Source: an uncultured Oscillospiraceae bacterium (GTDB lineage: Bacteria; Bacillota; Clostridia; Oscillospirales; Oscillospiraceae). From it: a DNA stretch of 64,000 bases. Shown in pieces: positions 24,742-32,058 of the stretch. The position numbers and the translations under genes are program-made. The notes beneath the pieces are model-generated. The model searched no databases, was not told where the DNA came from, and saw nothing but the letters and a program-made list of their open reading frames with translations. The DNA lies in assembly GCA_900756575.1 (NCBI GenBank), contig CAAEKQ010000008.1:11274-75273 (forward strand). The letters are read 5' to 3'. How positions within the stretch are numbered: the stretch's first letter is position 1; each line of letters starts with the position of its first letter.

Positions 24742-26049
24742 TTACTTTTTCTTGGGTACCAGCTTTTCCTTGCCGCCCATGTAGGGACGAATAACCTCGG
24801 GGATCAGAACGGTGCCGTCCTCCTGGAGGTTGTTCTCCAGGAATGCAATGAGCATTCTGGGGGGTGCCACACAGGTGTTGTTCAGGGTATGGGCCAGCTG
24901 CATCTTGCCATCTTCGTCCTTATAGCGGATCTTCAGGCGGCGGGCCTGTGCATCGCCCAGGTTGGAGCAGGAGCAAACCTCAAAATACTTCTGCTGACGG
25001 GGGCTCCAGGCCTCGATGTCGCAGGACTTCACCTTCAGGTCGGCCAGGTCGCCGGAGCAGCACTCCAGCTGACGGACGGGGATATCCATGGAGCGGAACA
25101 GCTCAACAGACAGCTGCCACAGCTTTTCATACCAATCCTTGCTGTCCTCGGGCTTGCAGACCACGATCATCTCCTGCTTTTCAAACTGATGGATCCGGTA
25201 AATGCCGCGCTCCTCAATGCCGTGGGAACCCTTCTCCTTCCGGAAGCAGGGAGAATAGGAGGTCAGGGTCAGGGGCAGCTGCTCTGCGGGAAGGATCTGG
25301 TCGATAAAGCGGCCGATCATGGAATGCTCAGAGGTACCGATCAGGTAGAGATCCTCGCCCTCAATCTTATACATCATCGCGTCCATATCGGTCTGGCTCA
25401 TAACGCCCTCCACCACGTTGCCATGGATCATAAAGGGAGGAATCACATAGGTAAAGCCCTTGTCGATCATGAAATCACGGGCATAGGCCAGCACTGCCTC
25501 ATGGAGCCGTGCAATATCGCCCAGCAGGTAATAGAAGCCGCTGCCGGAAACACGGCCTGCGGAATCCAGGTCGATGCCGTCGAAGCTCTCCATAATCTCG
25601 GTGTGGTAGGGAACGGGGTAATCGGGCACCTTGGGCTCGCCGAACCGCTGCACCTCTACATTATAGGTGTCGTCGGGGCCGATGGGGACAGAGGGATCAA
25701 TGATGTTGGGGATCACCAGCATGATCTTGTGGATCTCAGCAGCCAGCTCATCCTCTTTCTTCTCCAGCTCGGCCAGACGGTCGGCATCGGCCTTAACCTG
25801 TGCCTTTACGGCCTCAGCCTCCTCCAGCTTGCTGGGGTCCTTCTTGGCCATGCCCATGAGCTTGCCGATCTGCTTGGACAGGGTGTTCCGGGCAGTCCGC
25901 AGCTCCTGTGCCTCGGAAATGGCGGCACGGTTCTCCGCGTCCAGCTCAATCACCTTGTCTACCAGGGGCAGCTTCTCGTCCTGGAACTTCTTTTTAATGT
26001 TTTCCTTTACAATGTCGGGGTTCTCCCGAATAAATTTAATGTCAAGCAT
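24742..26049 (-). CDS. serS: Serine--tRNA ligase
   Basis: A 435-residue class II synthetase that charges tRNA-Ser. The N-terminal long coiled-coil arm covers roughly residues 30-105. Class II motif 2 is FRKEKGSHGIEERGIYRIHQ and motif 3 contains NNTCVAPPRMLIAFLENN. The CSNLGDAQARRLKIRY and HTLNNT forms are those of the clostridial type. It lies 18 bases after parB and has no room for a T-box riboswitch, so it depends on the parAB promoter or an internal one. Confidence 0.95.
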   Translation of the reverse strand: MLDIKFIRENPDIVKENIKKKFQDEKLPLVDKVIELDAENRAAISEAQELRTARNTLSKQIGKLMGMAKKDPSKLEEAEAVKAQVKADADRLAELEKKEDELAAEIHKIMLVIPNIIDPSVPIGPDDTYNVEVQRFGEPKVPDYPVPYHTEIMESFDGIDLDSAGRVSGSGFYYLLGDIARLHEAVLAYARDFMIDKGFTYVIPPFMIHGNVVEGVMSQTDMDAMMYKIEGEDLYLIGTSEHSMIGRFIDQILPAEQLPLTLTSYSPCFRKEKGSHGIEERGIYRIHQFEKQEMIVVCKPEDSKDWYEKLWQLSVELFRSMDIPVRQLECCSGDLADLKVKSCDIEAWSPRQQKYFEVCSCSNLGDAQARRLKIRYKDEDGKMQLAHTLNNTCVAPPRMLIAFLENNLQEDGTVLIPEVIRPYMGGKEKLVPKKK

Positions 26050-26067
26050 TTCTTTCCACCTCGTAAT

Positions 26068-26940
26068 TTATTTGTCTCTTAGATGCTCCAGCGCCTCAAT
26101 GAGCTGCTGGAGGTCGTCTTCCCCGTAATATTCCAGCTGAAAAACACCTTTTTTCTTGCCCGGGTGGATTTTTACCCCTCGGCCCAGGGATTTACTCAGT
26201 ATTTTTTCGCATTCCCGATAATAATCTACCTTTAATACGTTCTCCGGCTCCGGTTCCTCCTGGGGCTTCATCAGCCGCTTTACCATGGCCTCCGTCTGAC
26301 GGACGGAAAGCTGCTGATCCAGAATTCGCTGTGCCGCTTCCTTCTGTATGTTCTCTGAGGGAAGGGGAAGCAGCGCCCGGGCATGACCCGCTGACAGGCT
26401 GCCATCCTCCACCAGAGATACGATGGACTTGGGAAGATTCAGCAGGCGTAAGGCATTGGTCACGGTAGTTCTCGCTTTTCCAACGCTTTTTGCCGTCTCC
26501 TCCTGGCTCATGCCAAAGTCGGAGATCAACGCCGCATAACCTCTGGCTTCTTCCATGGGGTTCAGATCTTCCCGCTGGAGGTTTTCAATGAGGGTCAGCT
26601 CGGCGGCGGTTTTGTCATCCGCCTCCAGAATCGTCACCGGCACCTCTTTCAGTCCCGCCAGCCGGGATGCACGCCACCGCCGTTCTCCGGCAATGATCTG
26701 ATAATAGCCGTTGGAAAGAGGCCGTACCGCAATGGGCTGAATCAGTCCATGGTCGGCAATGGAGGCTGCCAATGCACCCAAGGCCTCCTCGTCAAAGTCC
26801 TGCCGGGGCTGGGCACGGTTGGGCTCCAGCTTTTGAATGGGCAGCACATTGTGTTCTTTCTGAGGCTCCTCTGTCACCACCGGCTCTGCAAACAGGGCGC
26901 CCAGGCCCTTGCCAAGTCCTTTTTGGCTTGATTTTGCCAT
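26068..26940 (-). CDS. parB: Chromosome-partitioning CTP-switch protein ParB (Spo0J)
   Basis: A 290-residue parS-binding protein. The N-terminal KGLGKGLGALF motif, which activates the ParA ATPase, is at 7-17. The CTP-binding/ParB box GERRWRAS is at 85-92, the helix-turn-helix SQEETAKSVGKARTTVTNAL around 134-153, and the dimerisation domain is at the C-terminus. It loads at parS, spreads as a clamp and recruits SMC. parS copies lie 38 bp upstream of its start and upstream of parA. Confidence 0.96.
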   Translation of the reverse strand: MAKSSQKGLGKGLGALFAEPVVTEEPQKEHNVLPIQKLEPNRAQPRQDFDEEALGALAASIADHGLIQPIAVRPLSNGYYQIIAGERRWRASRLAGLKEVPVTILEADDKTAAELTLIENLQREDLNPMEEARGYAALISDFGMSQEETAKSVGKARTTVTNALRLLNLPKSIVSLVEDGSLSAGHARALLPLPSENIQKEAAQRILDQQLSVRQTEAMVKRLMKPQEEPEPENVLKVDYYRECEKILSKSLGRGVKIHPGKKKGVFQLEYYGEDDLQQLIEALEHLRDK

Positions 26941-26978
26941 AGAACCGCTCCTTTATCTCGTAAAATCGCATGGCCGGA

Positions 26979-26994
26979 CGTTTCACGTGAAACA
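26979..26994. promoter_or_regulatory. parS site 1
   Basis: The 14-bp palindrome GTTTCACGTGAAAC plus 3' A matches the bacterial consensus TGTTTCACGTGAAACA except the first base. It lies between parA and parB. Confidence 0.95.
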
Positions 26995-27022
26995 TTTCTG
27001 TTCTGTCCGACCATGCCGGGTC

Positions 27023-27775
27023 TTATACTGTTTTCTGTACGATTTCCTCCGCCAGACTGCGATAGCTCTCTGCGCCGCGACTATACTTATCATACTCCGT
27101 GATGGGCATACCGTGGCTGGGGGCTTCACTCAGGCGCACATTTCTGGGAATCACCGATGCAAACACCTTTCCGGGGAAATGCCGCCGCACCTCCTGGGCC
27201 ACCTGCATACTGAGGTTGGTTCTGCCATCGTACATGGTCAGCACTAGGCCAAAAATGCCAATGTTCGGCTGATAAGTGCGCTTGACTGCACGAAGGGTGC
27301 CCATCAGATCACTCAGGCCCTCCAGCGCATAATACTCGCACTGCACCGGAACGATCACCTGATCCGCCGCACACAGGGCATTCAGGGTTAAAAGCTCCAA
27401 GGAGGGGGGACAATCAATAAAAATATAGTCGTATTCCCTTTTCAGAGGCTCCAGCGCGTCCTTCAGGCGAAACTCTCGGCGATCCAGGCTCACCAGTTCG
27501 ATGCCTGCACCGGCCAATGCCGCGCCAGAGGGAATCAAATCACCGTATTTGGTGGAAATCACCGCATCTTTCGCCGGGACATCGTTGATAATCACGTCGT
27601 AGATGGAGCTGGTCACATCCGTTTTTTCCACGCCAAACCCCGAGGTGGCATTTGCCTGGGGATCAAAATCGCAAAGCAGCACCCGTTTTCCCAGGTCATG
27701 CATTGCCGCAGTCAGGCTCACTGCCGTTGTTGTCTTGCCTACGCCGCCTTTCTGGTTGACCAGTGACAAAACCAT
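27023..27775 (-). CDS. parA: Chromosome-partitioning ATPase ParA (Soj)
   Basis: A 250-residue ParA/MinD-type ATPase with the deviant Walker A KGGVGKTT (9-16, signature Lys9), followed by the Walker A' DFDPQANAT and Walker B FIDCPPSL. ATG 27775 is chosen: AAGGAGAC lies upstream and the family starts at this point. The frame is open further upstream, but that part runs through the repeat element at 27818-27983 and has no relation to ParA. It is the first gene of the seven-gene leftward operon. Confidence 0.96.
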   Translation of the reverse strand: MVLSLVNQKGGVGKTTTAVSLTAAMHDLGKRVLLCDFDPQANATSGFGVEKTDVTSSIYDVIINDVPAKDAVISTKYGDLIPSGAALAGAGIELVSLDRREFRLKDALEPLKREYDYIFIDCPPSLELLTLNALCAADQVIVPVQCEYYALEGLSDLMGTLRAVKRTYQPNIGIFGLVLTMYDGRTNLSMQVAQEVRRHFPGKVFASVIPRNVRLSEAPSHGMPITEYDKYSRGAESYRSLAEEIVQKTV

Positions 27776-27817
27776 GCTTCCAGTCTCCTTCCTTTCCGTC
27801 GAAACCGCCGATTTCTC

Positions 27818-27983
27818 TAAGGCAACACCGCACAAATGCGTCTGCGGATTCTGACGGATCTTTTCCGCCAGAAATGCGTTCGGAAAATCTTGAAATACAC
27901 AAAGTATTCCTGCGGTTTTCCACCTTTTTCTGACGAAAAATCTCTCGCCAGACGCTCTTGCCGATTTGTGCTGTATTGCCCTA
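27818..27983. mobile_element. MITE-like element in the parA leader
   Basis: A 166-bp stretch is bounded by imperfect inverted ends: TAAGGCAACACCGCACAAAT on the left and, read inward from the right, TAGGGCAATACAGCACAAAT. The inside carries further inverted pieces (GCGTCTG/CAGACGC), so it can fold into one long hairpin; it has no ORF. A 37-bp deletion form with the same ends is at 44582-44618 and a solo end at 59660-59680. Confidence 0.65.
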
Positions 27984-28001
27984 ACAACATCGGTACCCAA
28001 T

Positions 28002-28030
28002 ATTATACCAACTAGCGTATCACAATGCAA
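28002..28030 (-). promoter_or_regulatory. Promoter of the parA operon
   Basis: Minus strand: TTGCAT (28030-28025), 17 bp, TATAAT (28007-28002). parS site 2 begins two bases upstream of the -35, so ParB binding can affect this promoter. Confidence 0.8.
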
Positions 28031-28032
28031 GA

Positions 28033-28048
28033 AGTTTCACGTGAAACA
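28033..28048. promoter_or_regulatory. parS site 2
   Basis: AGTTTCACGTGAAACA matches the consensus except the first base. Confidence 0.95.
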
Positions 28049-28078
28049 TCCCGTCAAACATATTGTCAAACGTCTCAA

Positions 28079-28094
28079 CGTTTCACGTGAAACA
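28079..28094. promoter_or_regulatory. parS site 3
   Basis: CGTTTCACGTGAAACA matches the consensus except the first base. It ends 14 bp before the -35 of the divergent LysR-type gene. Confidence 0.95.
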
Positions 28095-28108
28095 TCTCTG
28101 ACCCATTC

Positions 28109-28137
28109 TTGACCCAGCGGGTATCTTTTGGTAGAAT
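28109..28137 (+). promoter_or_regulatory. Promoter of the LysR-type regulator
   Basis: TTGACC (28109-28114), 17 bp, TAGAAT (28132-28137). Confidence 0.75.
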
Positions 28138-28158
28138 AAAAAGGAGGGGGAATGAGCC

Positions 28159-29124
28159 TTGGAGCTGACCTTACTATACTACTTCAAAACCGTGGCGGAG
28201 CAGGAGAATATCACAAAAGCCGCAGAACTGCTCTATATTTCTCAGCCGGCCCTGAGTAAGGCCATTGCAAAGCTGGAAAAAAGCCTGGATGTTACGCTGT
28301 TTGAGCGCAGAAAAGGACGCATCAGTCTTTCGGCCATGGGCCGGGTGTATTATGAATATGTCTCCTCGGCCTTTCAGGTGCTGGAATCCGGGGAAAAGAA
28401 GCTGGAGGAGATGAAGGAAAGCTCCGGCGAAATGGTTTCCATCGCTTCTCCAGTAGCCGGAGTATTGCAGGAGCTGATTTATAATTTTCTGCTGTCCGGG
28501 GATCTAATTCAAATCAACCAGTATTTATATGAGGAACACATTTTGGAAAGCGAGCTGTTGTCCGGAAAGCTGGACTTCGCCGTGACCCCCATTACCATTG
28601 AAAACAGCGAAATCGAGCAGATCAAGCTCATGGACGAGGATATTTTCATTGTGGTCAGCCAGGATCATCCGCTGGCCAAGGAAAAGTACATTCGCCTGTA
28701 TGATTTGAAGGACGATTATTTCTTAGTAGACGAGGCCAGCTTTGACCAGAAGATCGTCCGGGTGCTCTGCGGTATTGCCGGATTTGAGCCGAAAATTTTG
28801 CTGCACAGCAACGAGGGCGATCTTATTGACGATGCCCTGAGAAGCAATCTGGGTGTGGCGCTGGTACCGGCGAACCTGATTTACCGCAAAAATATGAGCC
28901 GTCTGGCAGTCCTGCGGGCAACAGATGTGGAGTTGGTTCGTCTGCTGTCCATTGCCAAACGCCGGGATCGGATTTTCCAGGCCAATACCGCGCGGCTTTA
29001 TCACTATACCATTCACTATTTTGAAAACCTGGGGCAGGAGCTCCACGAATACTTTGGCCAGCTCTTGCCGGAACAGCCGGATGTGGCAAAGAAACGGCTG
29101 GGCATCAACCATCTAAAAGGCTAG
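28159..29124 (+). CDS. LysR family transcriptional regulator
   Basis: A 321-residue regulator with the N-terminal winged helix-turn-helix (ENITKAAELLYISQPALSKA, about 16-35) and a periplasmic-binding-protein-like effector domain (about 90-300). The start is TTG 28159, preceded by AAGGAGGGGG with eight bases of spacing; the nearby ATG 28152 is in another frame that closes quickly. It is divergent from parA and separated from it by two parS sites. LysR proteins often control a neighbouring gene, but the nearest, a VOC protein, runs in the same direction. Target and ligand unknown. Confidence 0.9.
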   Translation: MELTLLYYFKTVAEQENITKAAELLYISQPALSKAIAKLEKSLDVTLFERRKGRISLSAMGRVYYEYVSSAFQVLESGEKKLEEMKESSGEMVSIASPVAGVLQELIYNFLLSGDLIQINQYLYEEHILESELLSGKLDFAVTPITIENSEIEQIKLMDEDIFIVVSQDHPLAKEKYIRLYDLKDDYFLVDEASFDQKIVRVLCGIAGFEPKILLHSNEGDLIDDALRSNLGVALVPANLIYRKNMSRLAVLRATDVELVRLLSIAKRRDRIFQANTARLYHYTIHYFENLGQELHEYFGQLLPEQPDVAKKRLGINHLKG

Positions 29125-29173
29125 GATACATGATATATTATAATGTATATCCAGCAGAAATCGAGGCAAAAAT

Positions 29174-29575
29174 ATGGGATCTTTGATTTGCGGCATTCAT
29201 CACGTGGCGCTGAAATGCGACGGAACTGCCGAATTTGAAAAAACACTGCACTTTTATCAGGACGTTTTGGGTCTGGAGTCGGTTCGCAGCTGGGGTGAAG
29301 GGGAAAATGCAGGGGCCATGCTCTCCACCGGCGACGGTTTACTCGAGATCTTTGCATCCGGCAAAAAACTACCCCAGGGAGCCATCCGCCATTTTGCACT
29401 GCGAACCGAACGAGTTGACGATTGCGTTGCGGCGGTACGGGCCGCGGGCTATCCCATCACCGTGGAGCCCAAGGACATCGTTATTGCCTCCAATCCGCCG
29501 TTTCCCGCAAGAATTGCATTTTGCACCGGCCCGGTGGGGGAAGAAATCGAATTTTTCCAGGAACGGGCTCTATGA
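29174..29575 (+). CDS. VOC (glyoxalase/bleomycin resistance) family protein
   Basis: A 133-residue protein with the beta-alpha-beta-beta-beta vicinal-oxygen-chelate repeat. GIHHVALKCDG holds a candidate metal-ligand His, and FYQDVLGLESVRSWG and EIEFFQE are typical; the C-terminal Glu is another likely ligand. Members include glyoxalase I, methylmalonyl-CoA epimerase and resistance proteins; I cannot choose among them. Its stop overlaps the rimI start by ATGA, so it is translationally coupled to rimI-tsaD. Confidence 0.82.
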   Translation: MGSLICGIHHVALKCDGTAEFEKTLHFYQDVLGLESVRSWGEGENAGAMLSTGDGLLEIFASGKKLPQGAIRHFALRTERVDDCVAAVRAAGYPITVEPKDIVIASNPPFPARIAFCTGPVGEEIEFFQERAL

Positions 29576-30024
29576 ACATCGAGAAAATGACCGCCGAGAC
29601 TGTGGAGGCCGTGGCAAAGCTGGAAGAAGCGTGCTTTTCCACCCCATGGAGCCATAAGGATCTGGTTTCTGAGCTGGAGAACCCCTGGGCCATCTGGATT
29701 ACGGCCACAGAGGACGGAACGTTAGCCGGGTATCTGGGCATTCAATATGGCCCGGACGGTGCAGATATTATGTCCATCGCCACATCTCCGGATTTTCGCG
29801 GAAAAGGCGTGGCAAAACAGCTGCTGAATGACATGGAATTGCGGCTCAAGGCCCTGCATTTACAGTGGATTACCCTGGAGGTTCGCCCCTCCAATGCCTC
29901 GGCCCTGACGCTCTATACGACCCAAGGCTTCCAACAGGTGGGACGAAGACCGAAATACTATCAAAAACCCACAGAAGACGCTCTGCTTCTAACAAAATAC
30001 TTTGAGGAGGAACCCAAATGCTGA
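29572..30024 (+). CDS. rimI: Ribosomal-protein-alanine N-acetyltransferase-like GNAT
   Basis: A 150-residue GNAT acetyltransferase. ATG 29572 overlaps the stop of the VOC gene; longer upstream open frame is antisense-like noise without an RBS. The acetyl-CoA loop is SPDFRGKGVAKQLL, with EEACFSTPWS near the start and LEVRPSNASALTLYTTQGF later, all characteristic of RimI, which acetylates the N-terminus of ribosomal protein S18. It overlaps tsaD by seven bases. The rimI-tsaD pairing is conserved in many Firmicutes, where tsaE and tsaB usually lie just before; neither is seen here. Confidence 0.9.
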   Translation: MNIEKMTAETVEAVAKLEEACFSTPWSHKDLVSELENPWAIWITATEDGTLAGYLGIQYGPDGADIMSIATSPDFRGKGVAKQLLNDMELRLKALHLQWITLEVRPSNASALTLYTTQGFQQVGRRPKYYQKPTEDALLLTKYFEEEPKC

Positions 30025-31043
30025 TATTGGGGATCGAAAGCTCCTGTGACGAAACTGCCCTGGCCATTTCCCGGGACGGCAGGGAGATCTTATCCAACTG
30101 TGTGCTGAGTCAGATTGATATGCACACGATCTACGGCGGCGTGGTGCCGGAAATCGCGTCCCGGAAGCACATTGAGGCCATCGCCGGACTGGCGGATCAG
30201 GCGCTGAAAGAGGCCGGCGTCACCCGGCAGGAGCTGGACGCCATCGCCGTGACCTATGCGCCGGGCCTGATTGGCGCACTGCTGGTGGGCGTAAACTTTG
30301 CAAAAGCCGCAGCATTGGCGCTGGATGTGCCCATTGTGCCGGTGCATCATATTCGAGGGCACATTGCCGCCAACTACATTGCGTTTCCAGAGCTGGAGCC
30401 GCCTTTTGTCTGTCTGAGCGTTTCTGGCGGCAATACGCTGATTCTGGACGTGCGGGACTATACCGACACCCGAATTCTCGGTTCATCCCGGGACGATGCG
30501 GCAGGGGAGTGCTTCGATAAGGTTGCCCGGGTGCTGGGGATGCCCTATCCCGGTGGAAAAGCCCTGGACGAAAAGAGCATGACCGGCAATCCCAACGCCT
30601 ATCATCTGCCCCGTTCCAAGGTAGACGGCGCACCCCTGGACATGAGCTTCTCCGGCCTGAAAACCGCCGCGCTGAACATTATCCACAACGCCCAGCAGAA
30701 GGGCGAGGAATTGAATTTGCCGGATCTCTGCGCCAGCTTTGTTTCCGCCGTGCAGGATACCCTGGTGCCTCGCGCCATGGAAGCGTTAAAGGAAACCGGT
30801 TATGGTAAACTGGCCATTGCAGGCGGTGTGGCGGCCAATTCCCACATTCGGGGGGCGTTTGAACAGGAATGTGGAAAAGTCGGCGCAAAACTCTATATGC
30901 CGCCCCTATCGCTGTGCGGGGATAACGGCGCCATGATCGCCTGCCAGGGCTATTATGAATACCTGGCTGGGCACATTGCAGGCCAGGAGCTCAACGCCGT
31001 TGCCTCCCTTCCCGCAGAACGTGGCAGTTATATTGGAATGTAG
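30018..31043 (+). CDS. tsaD: tRNA N6-threonylcarbamoyladenosine transferase TsaD
   Basis: A 341-residue ASKHA-fold protein that, with TsaB and TsaE, puts the threonylcarbamoyl group on A37 of ANN-decoding tRNAs. The nucleotide-binding start LGIESSCDETA, the metal-binding His pair in HHIRGH (His111, His115), the GGN of SVSGGNT and the late AGGVAANS and DNGAMIA motifs are all present. AGGAGG precedes the ATG. It ends the VOC-rimI-tsaD operon. A tRNA-Thr, whose product class is a substrate of this pathway, lies 430 bases downstream, probably by chance. Confidence 0.96.
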   Translation: MLILGIESSCDETALAISRDGREILSNCVLSQIDMHTIYGGVVPEIASRKHIEAIAGLADQALKEAGVTRQELDAIAVTYAPGLIGALLVGVNFAKAAALALDVPIVPVHHIRGHIAANYIAFPELEPPFVCLSVSGGNTLILDVRDYTDTRILGSSRDDAAGECFDKVARVLGMPYPGGKALDEKSMTGNPNAYHLPRSKVDGAPLDMSFSGLKTAALNIIHNAQQKGEELNLPDLCASFVSAVQDTLVPRAMEALKETGYGKLAIAGGVAANSHIRGAFEQECGKVGAKLYMPPLSLCGDNGAMIACQGYYEYLAGHIAGQELNAVASLPAERGSYIGM

Positions 31044-31215
31044 TTCCAGTATTTCTTTTATATGTATGCATTGCGGTTTTTTCTCCGGAAAATCACGGGA
31101 TTTGAAAGAAAATATTCTTGATTTTTGGAAAATGCTTACTTGACAAGATTTTTGAACAAATTTTATGTCAACCAAAAGAACGCACCGGGACGTGCAAAAC
31201 TCTTGTGGAGAACTC

Positions 31216-31296
31216 TGTGGATAATCTGGAAAACCCCATATTGCGGGGAAAACTCCGGTGGATAACTGTGGATAACTCTGTGGAAACTGTGGATAA
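31216..31296. promoter_or_regulatory. Cluster of DnaA boxes outside the dnaA region
   Basis: Three perfect DnaA boxes, all in the same orientation, read TGTGGATAA (complement of TTATCCACA) at 31216-31224, 31267-31275 and 31288-31296. A one-mismatch box lies at 31257-31265, with TGTGGAAAC at 31279-31287. The last two perfect boxes are 21 bp apart, two helical turns. An A/T-rich stretch (31075-31190) precedes the cluster. Confidence 0.8.
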
Positions 31297-31425
31297 CTTT
31301 TACACATGCCCTTTGTTGTAATATTTATGTAAACTCATGGGCCTTCATGACTGCTTTTGGTGGAGCTTTCATTCTGCATCACGCGCTTCCTCCGCCGTCA
31401 TTTCCATGTTTTCCATGTTCGGTAC

Positions 31426-31454
31426 TTGACGGAAGAATGAATTCATGATAAAAT
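31426..31454 (+). promoter_or_regulatory. Promoter of tRNA-Thr
   Basis: TTGACG (31426-31431), 17 bp, TAAAAT (31449-31454); the mature tRNA begins 15 bases later. Confidence 0.8.
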
Positions 31455-31468
31455 AGACAGGCTAAATT

Positions 31469-31543
31469 GCTGGTGTGGCTCAATGGCAGAGCATCTCACT
31501 CGTAATGAGAAGGTTGTGGGTTCGATTCCCACCATCAGCTCCA
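31469..31543 (+). tRNA. tRNA-Thr (anticodon CGT)
   Basis: A complete cloverleaf with encoded CCA. The acceptor stem GCTGGTG/CATCAGC has one G-T pair. The anticodon stem TCTCA/TGAGA encloses loop CTCGTAA, giving anticodon CGT, which reads ACG. The T arm GTGGG-TTCGATT-CCCAC is canonical. Single-gene transcript with its own promoter and terminator. Confidence 0.96.
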
Positions 31544-31585
31544 CCCCATGGAATCCTACGATTCCATGGGGTTCCCTTTTATTTA
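31544..31585 (+). terminator. Terminator of tRNA-Thr
   Basis: A 12-bp perfect stem CCCCATGGAATC/GATTCCATGGGG is followed by TTCCCTTTTATTT. Confidence 0.88.
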
Positions 31586-31593
31586 ACATCCTC

Positions 31594-31687
31594 GGGCGGA
31601 ATAAATCCGCCCTGTGACCGAAGGAAATGCCTGTGGTACGGGAACTCGGCTACGCCGAGATTCACGGCGGGCTCCCGCCGACGGTCA
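31594..31687. repeat. Structured inverted-repeat element (cloverleaf-like)
   Basis: Three perfect hairpins occur in under 100 bp: GGGCGGA-ATAAA-TCCGCCC (31594-31612), CTCGGC-TAC-GCCGAG (31645-31659) and CGGCGGG-CT-CCCGCCG (31665-31680). An outer stem TGACCG (31615-31620) with CGGTCA (31682-31687) encloses the last two. No ORF or T-tract is present. It may be a dispersed intergenic repeat or a structured RNA. Confidence 0.6.
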
Positions 31688-31740
31688 GAAGCCCGCTGAG
31701 CCAAACCCCTTTTCATTTCACCAATTGCAACTCTTTCTTC

Positions 31741-31769
31741 TTGATCCTTTACAGTTTTTCTGCTAATAT
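31741..31769 (+). promoter_or_regulatory. Promoter of the Cys-rich protein-MATE operon
   Basis: TTGATC (31741-31746), 17 bp, TAATAT (31764-31769). Confidence 0.65.
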
Positions 31770-31846
31770 AATTAAAAAACAAGAGATTTTCAATTATTCG
31801 TCGATTTTGGACTAGGCAGTACATTTGTGAACAGGTGGTGAAAACT

Positions 31847-32032
31847 ATGTCATGCGATAACCATAGACCCTGCACCTGCCGCAATATCAGCTGCAAGAAT
31901 CACGGCCGCTGCTGCGCCTGTGTTGCAACCCATCGAGAACGGGGCAATCTTCCATTCTGCCTCTATACCCCCGAACAAATTGCAGAAATGGAGCAAAATC
32001 GCCCGAAAATTCCGCCACCGGATCATCATTAA
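31847..32032 (+). CDS. Small Cys-rich protein, DUF6485-like
   Basis: A 61-residue protein starting at ATG 31847, with GGTGGTG six bases upstream. It has eight Cys and several His: C-x5-C-x-C-x4-C-x3-H-G-x-C-C-x-C-x3-H, then GNLPFC. Such a pattern suggests a structural zinc or Fe-S site. Similar tiny Cys-rich proteins are common in Clostridia (I recall them as DUF6485), with no known function. It is cotranscribed with the MATE exporter 26 bases downstream. Confidence 0.75.
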   Translation: MSCDNHRPCTCRNISCKNHGRCCACVATHRERGNLPFCLYTPEQIAEMEQNRPKIPPPDHH

Positions 32033-32058
32033 ACATCCCGCAAGTAGGAGGACCGTAC

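Noticed and set aside
27776..28030. N-terminal extension of ParA through the repeat element
   Set aside because: ParA proteins start at the Walker A segment, a good RBS precedes ATG 27775, and the extension would begin inside the promoter.
31147..31321. Short plus-strand frame across the DnaA-box cluster
   Set aside because: No RBS, and its composition is set by the repeated boxes.
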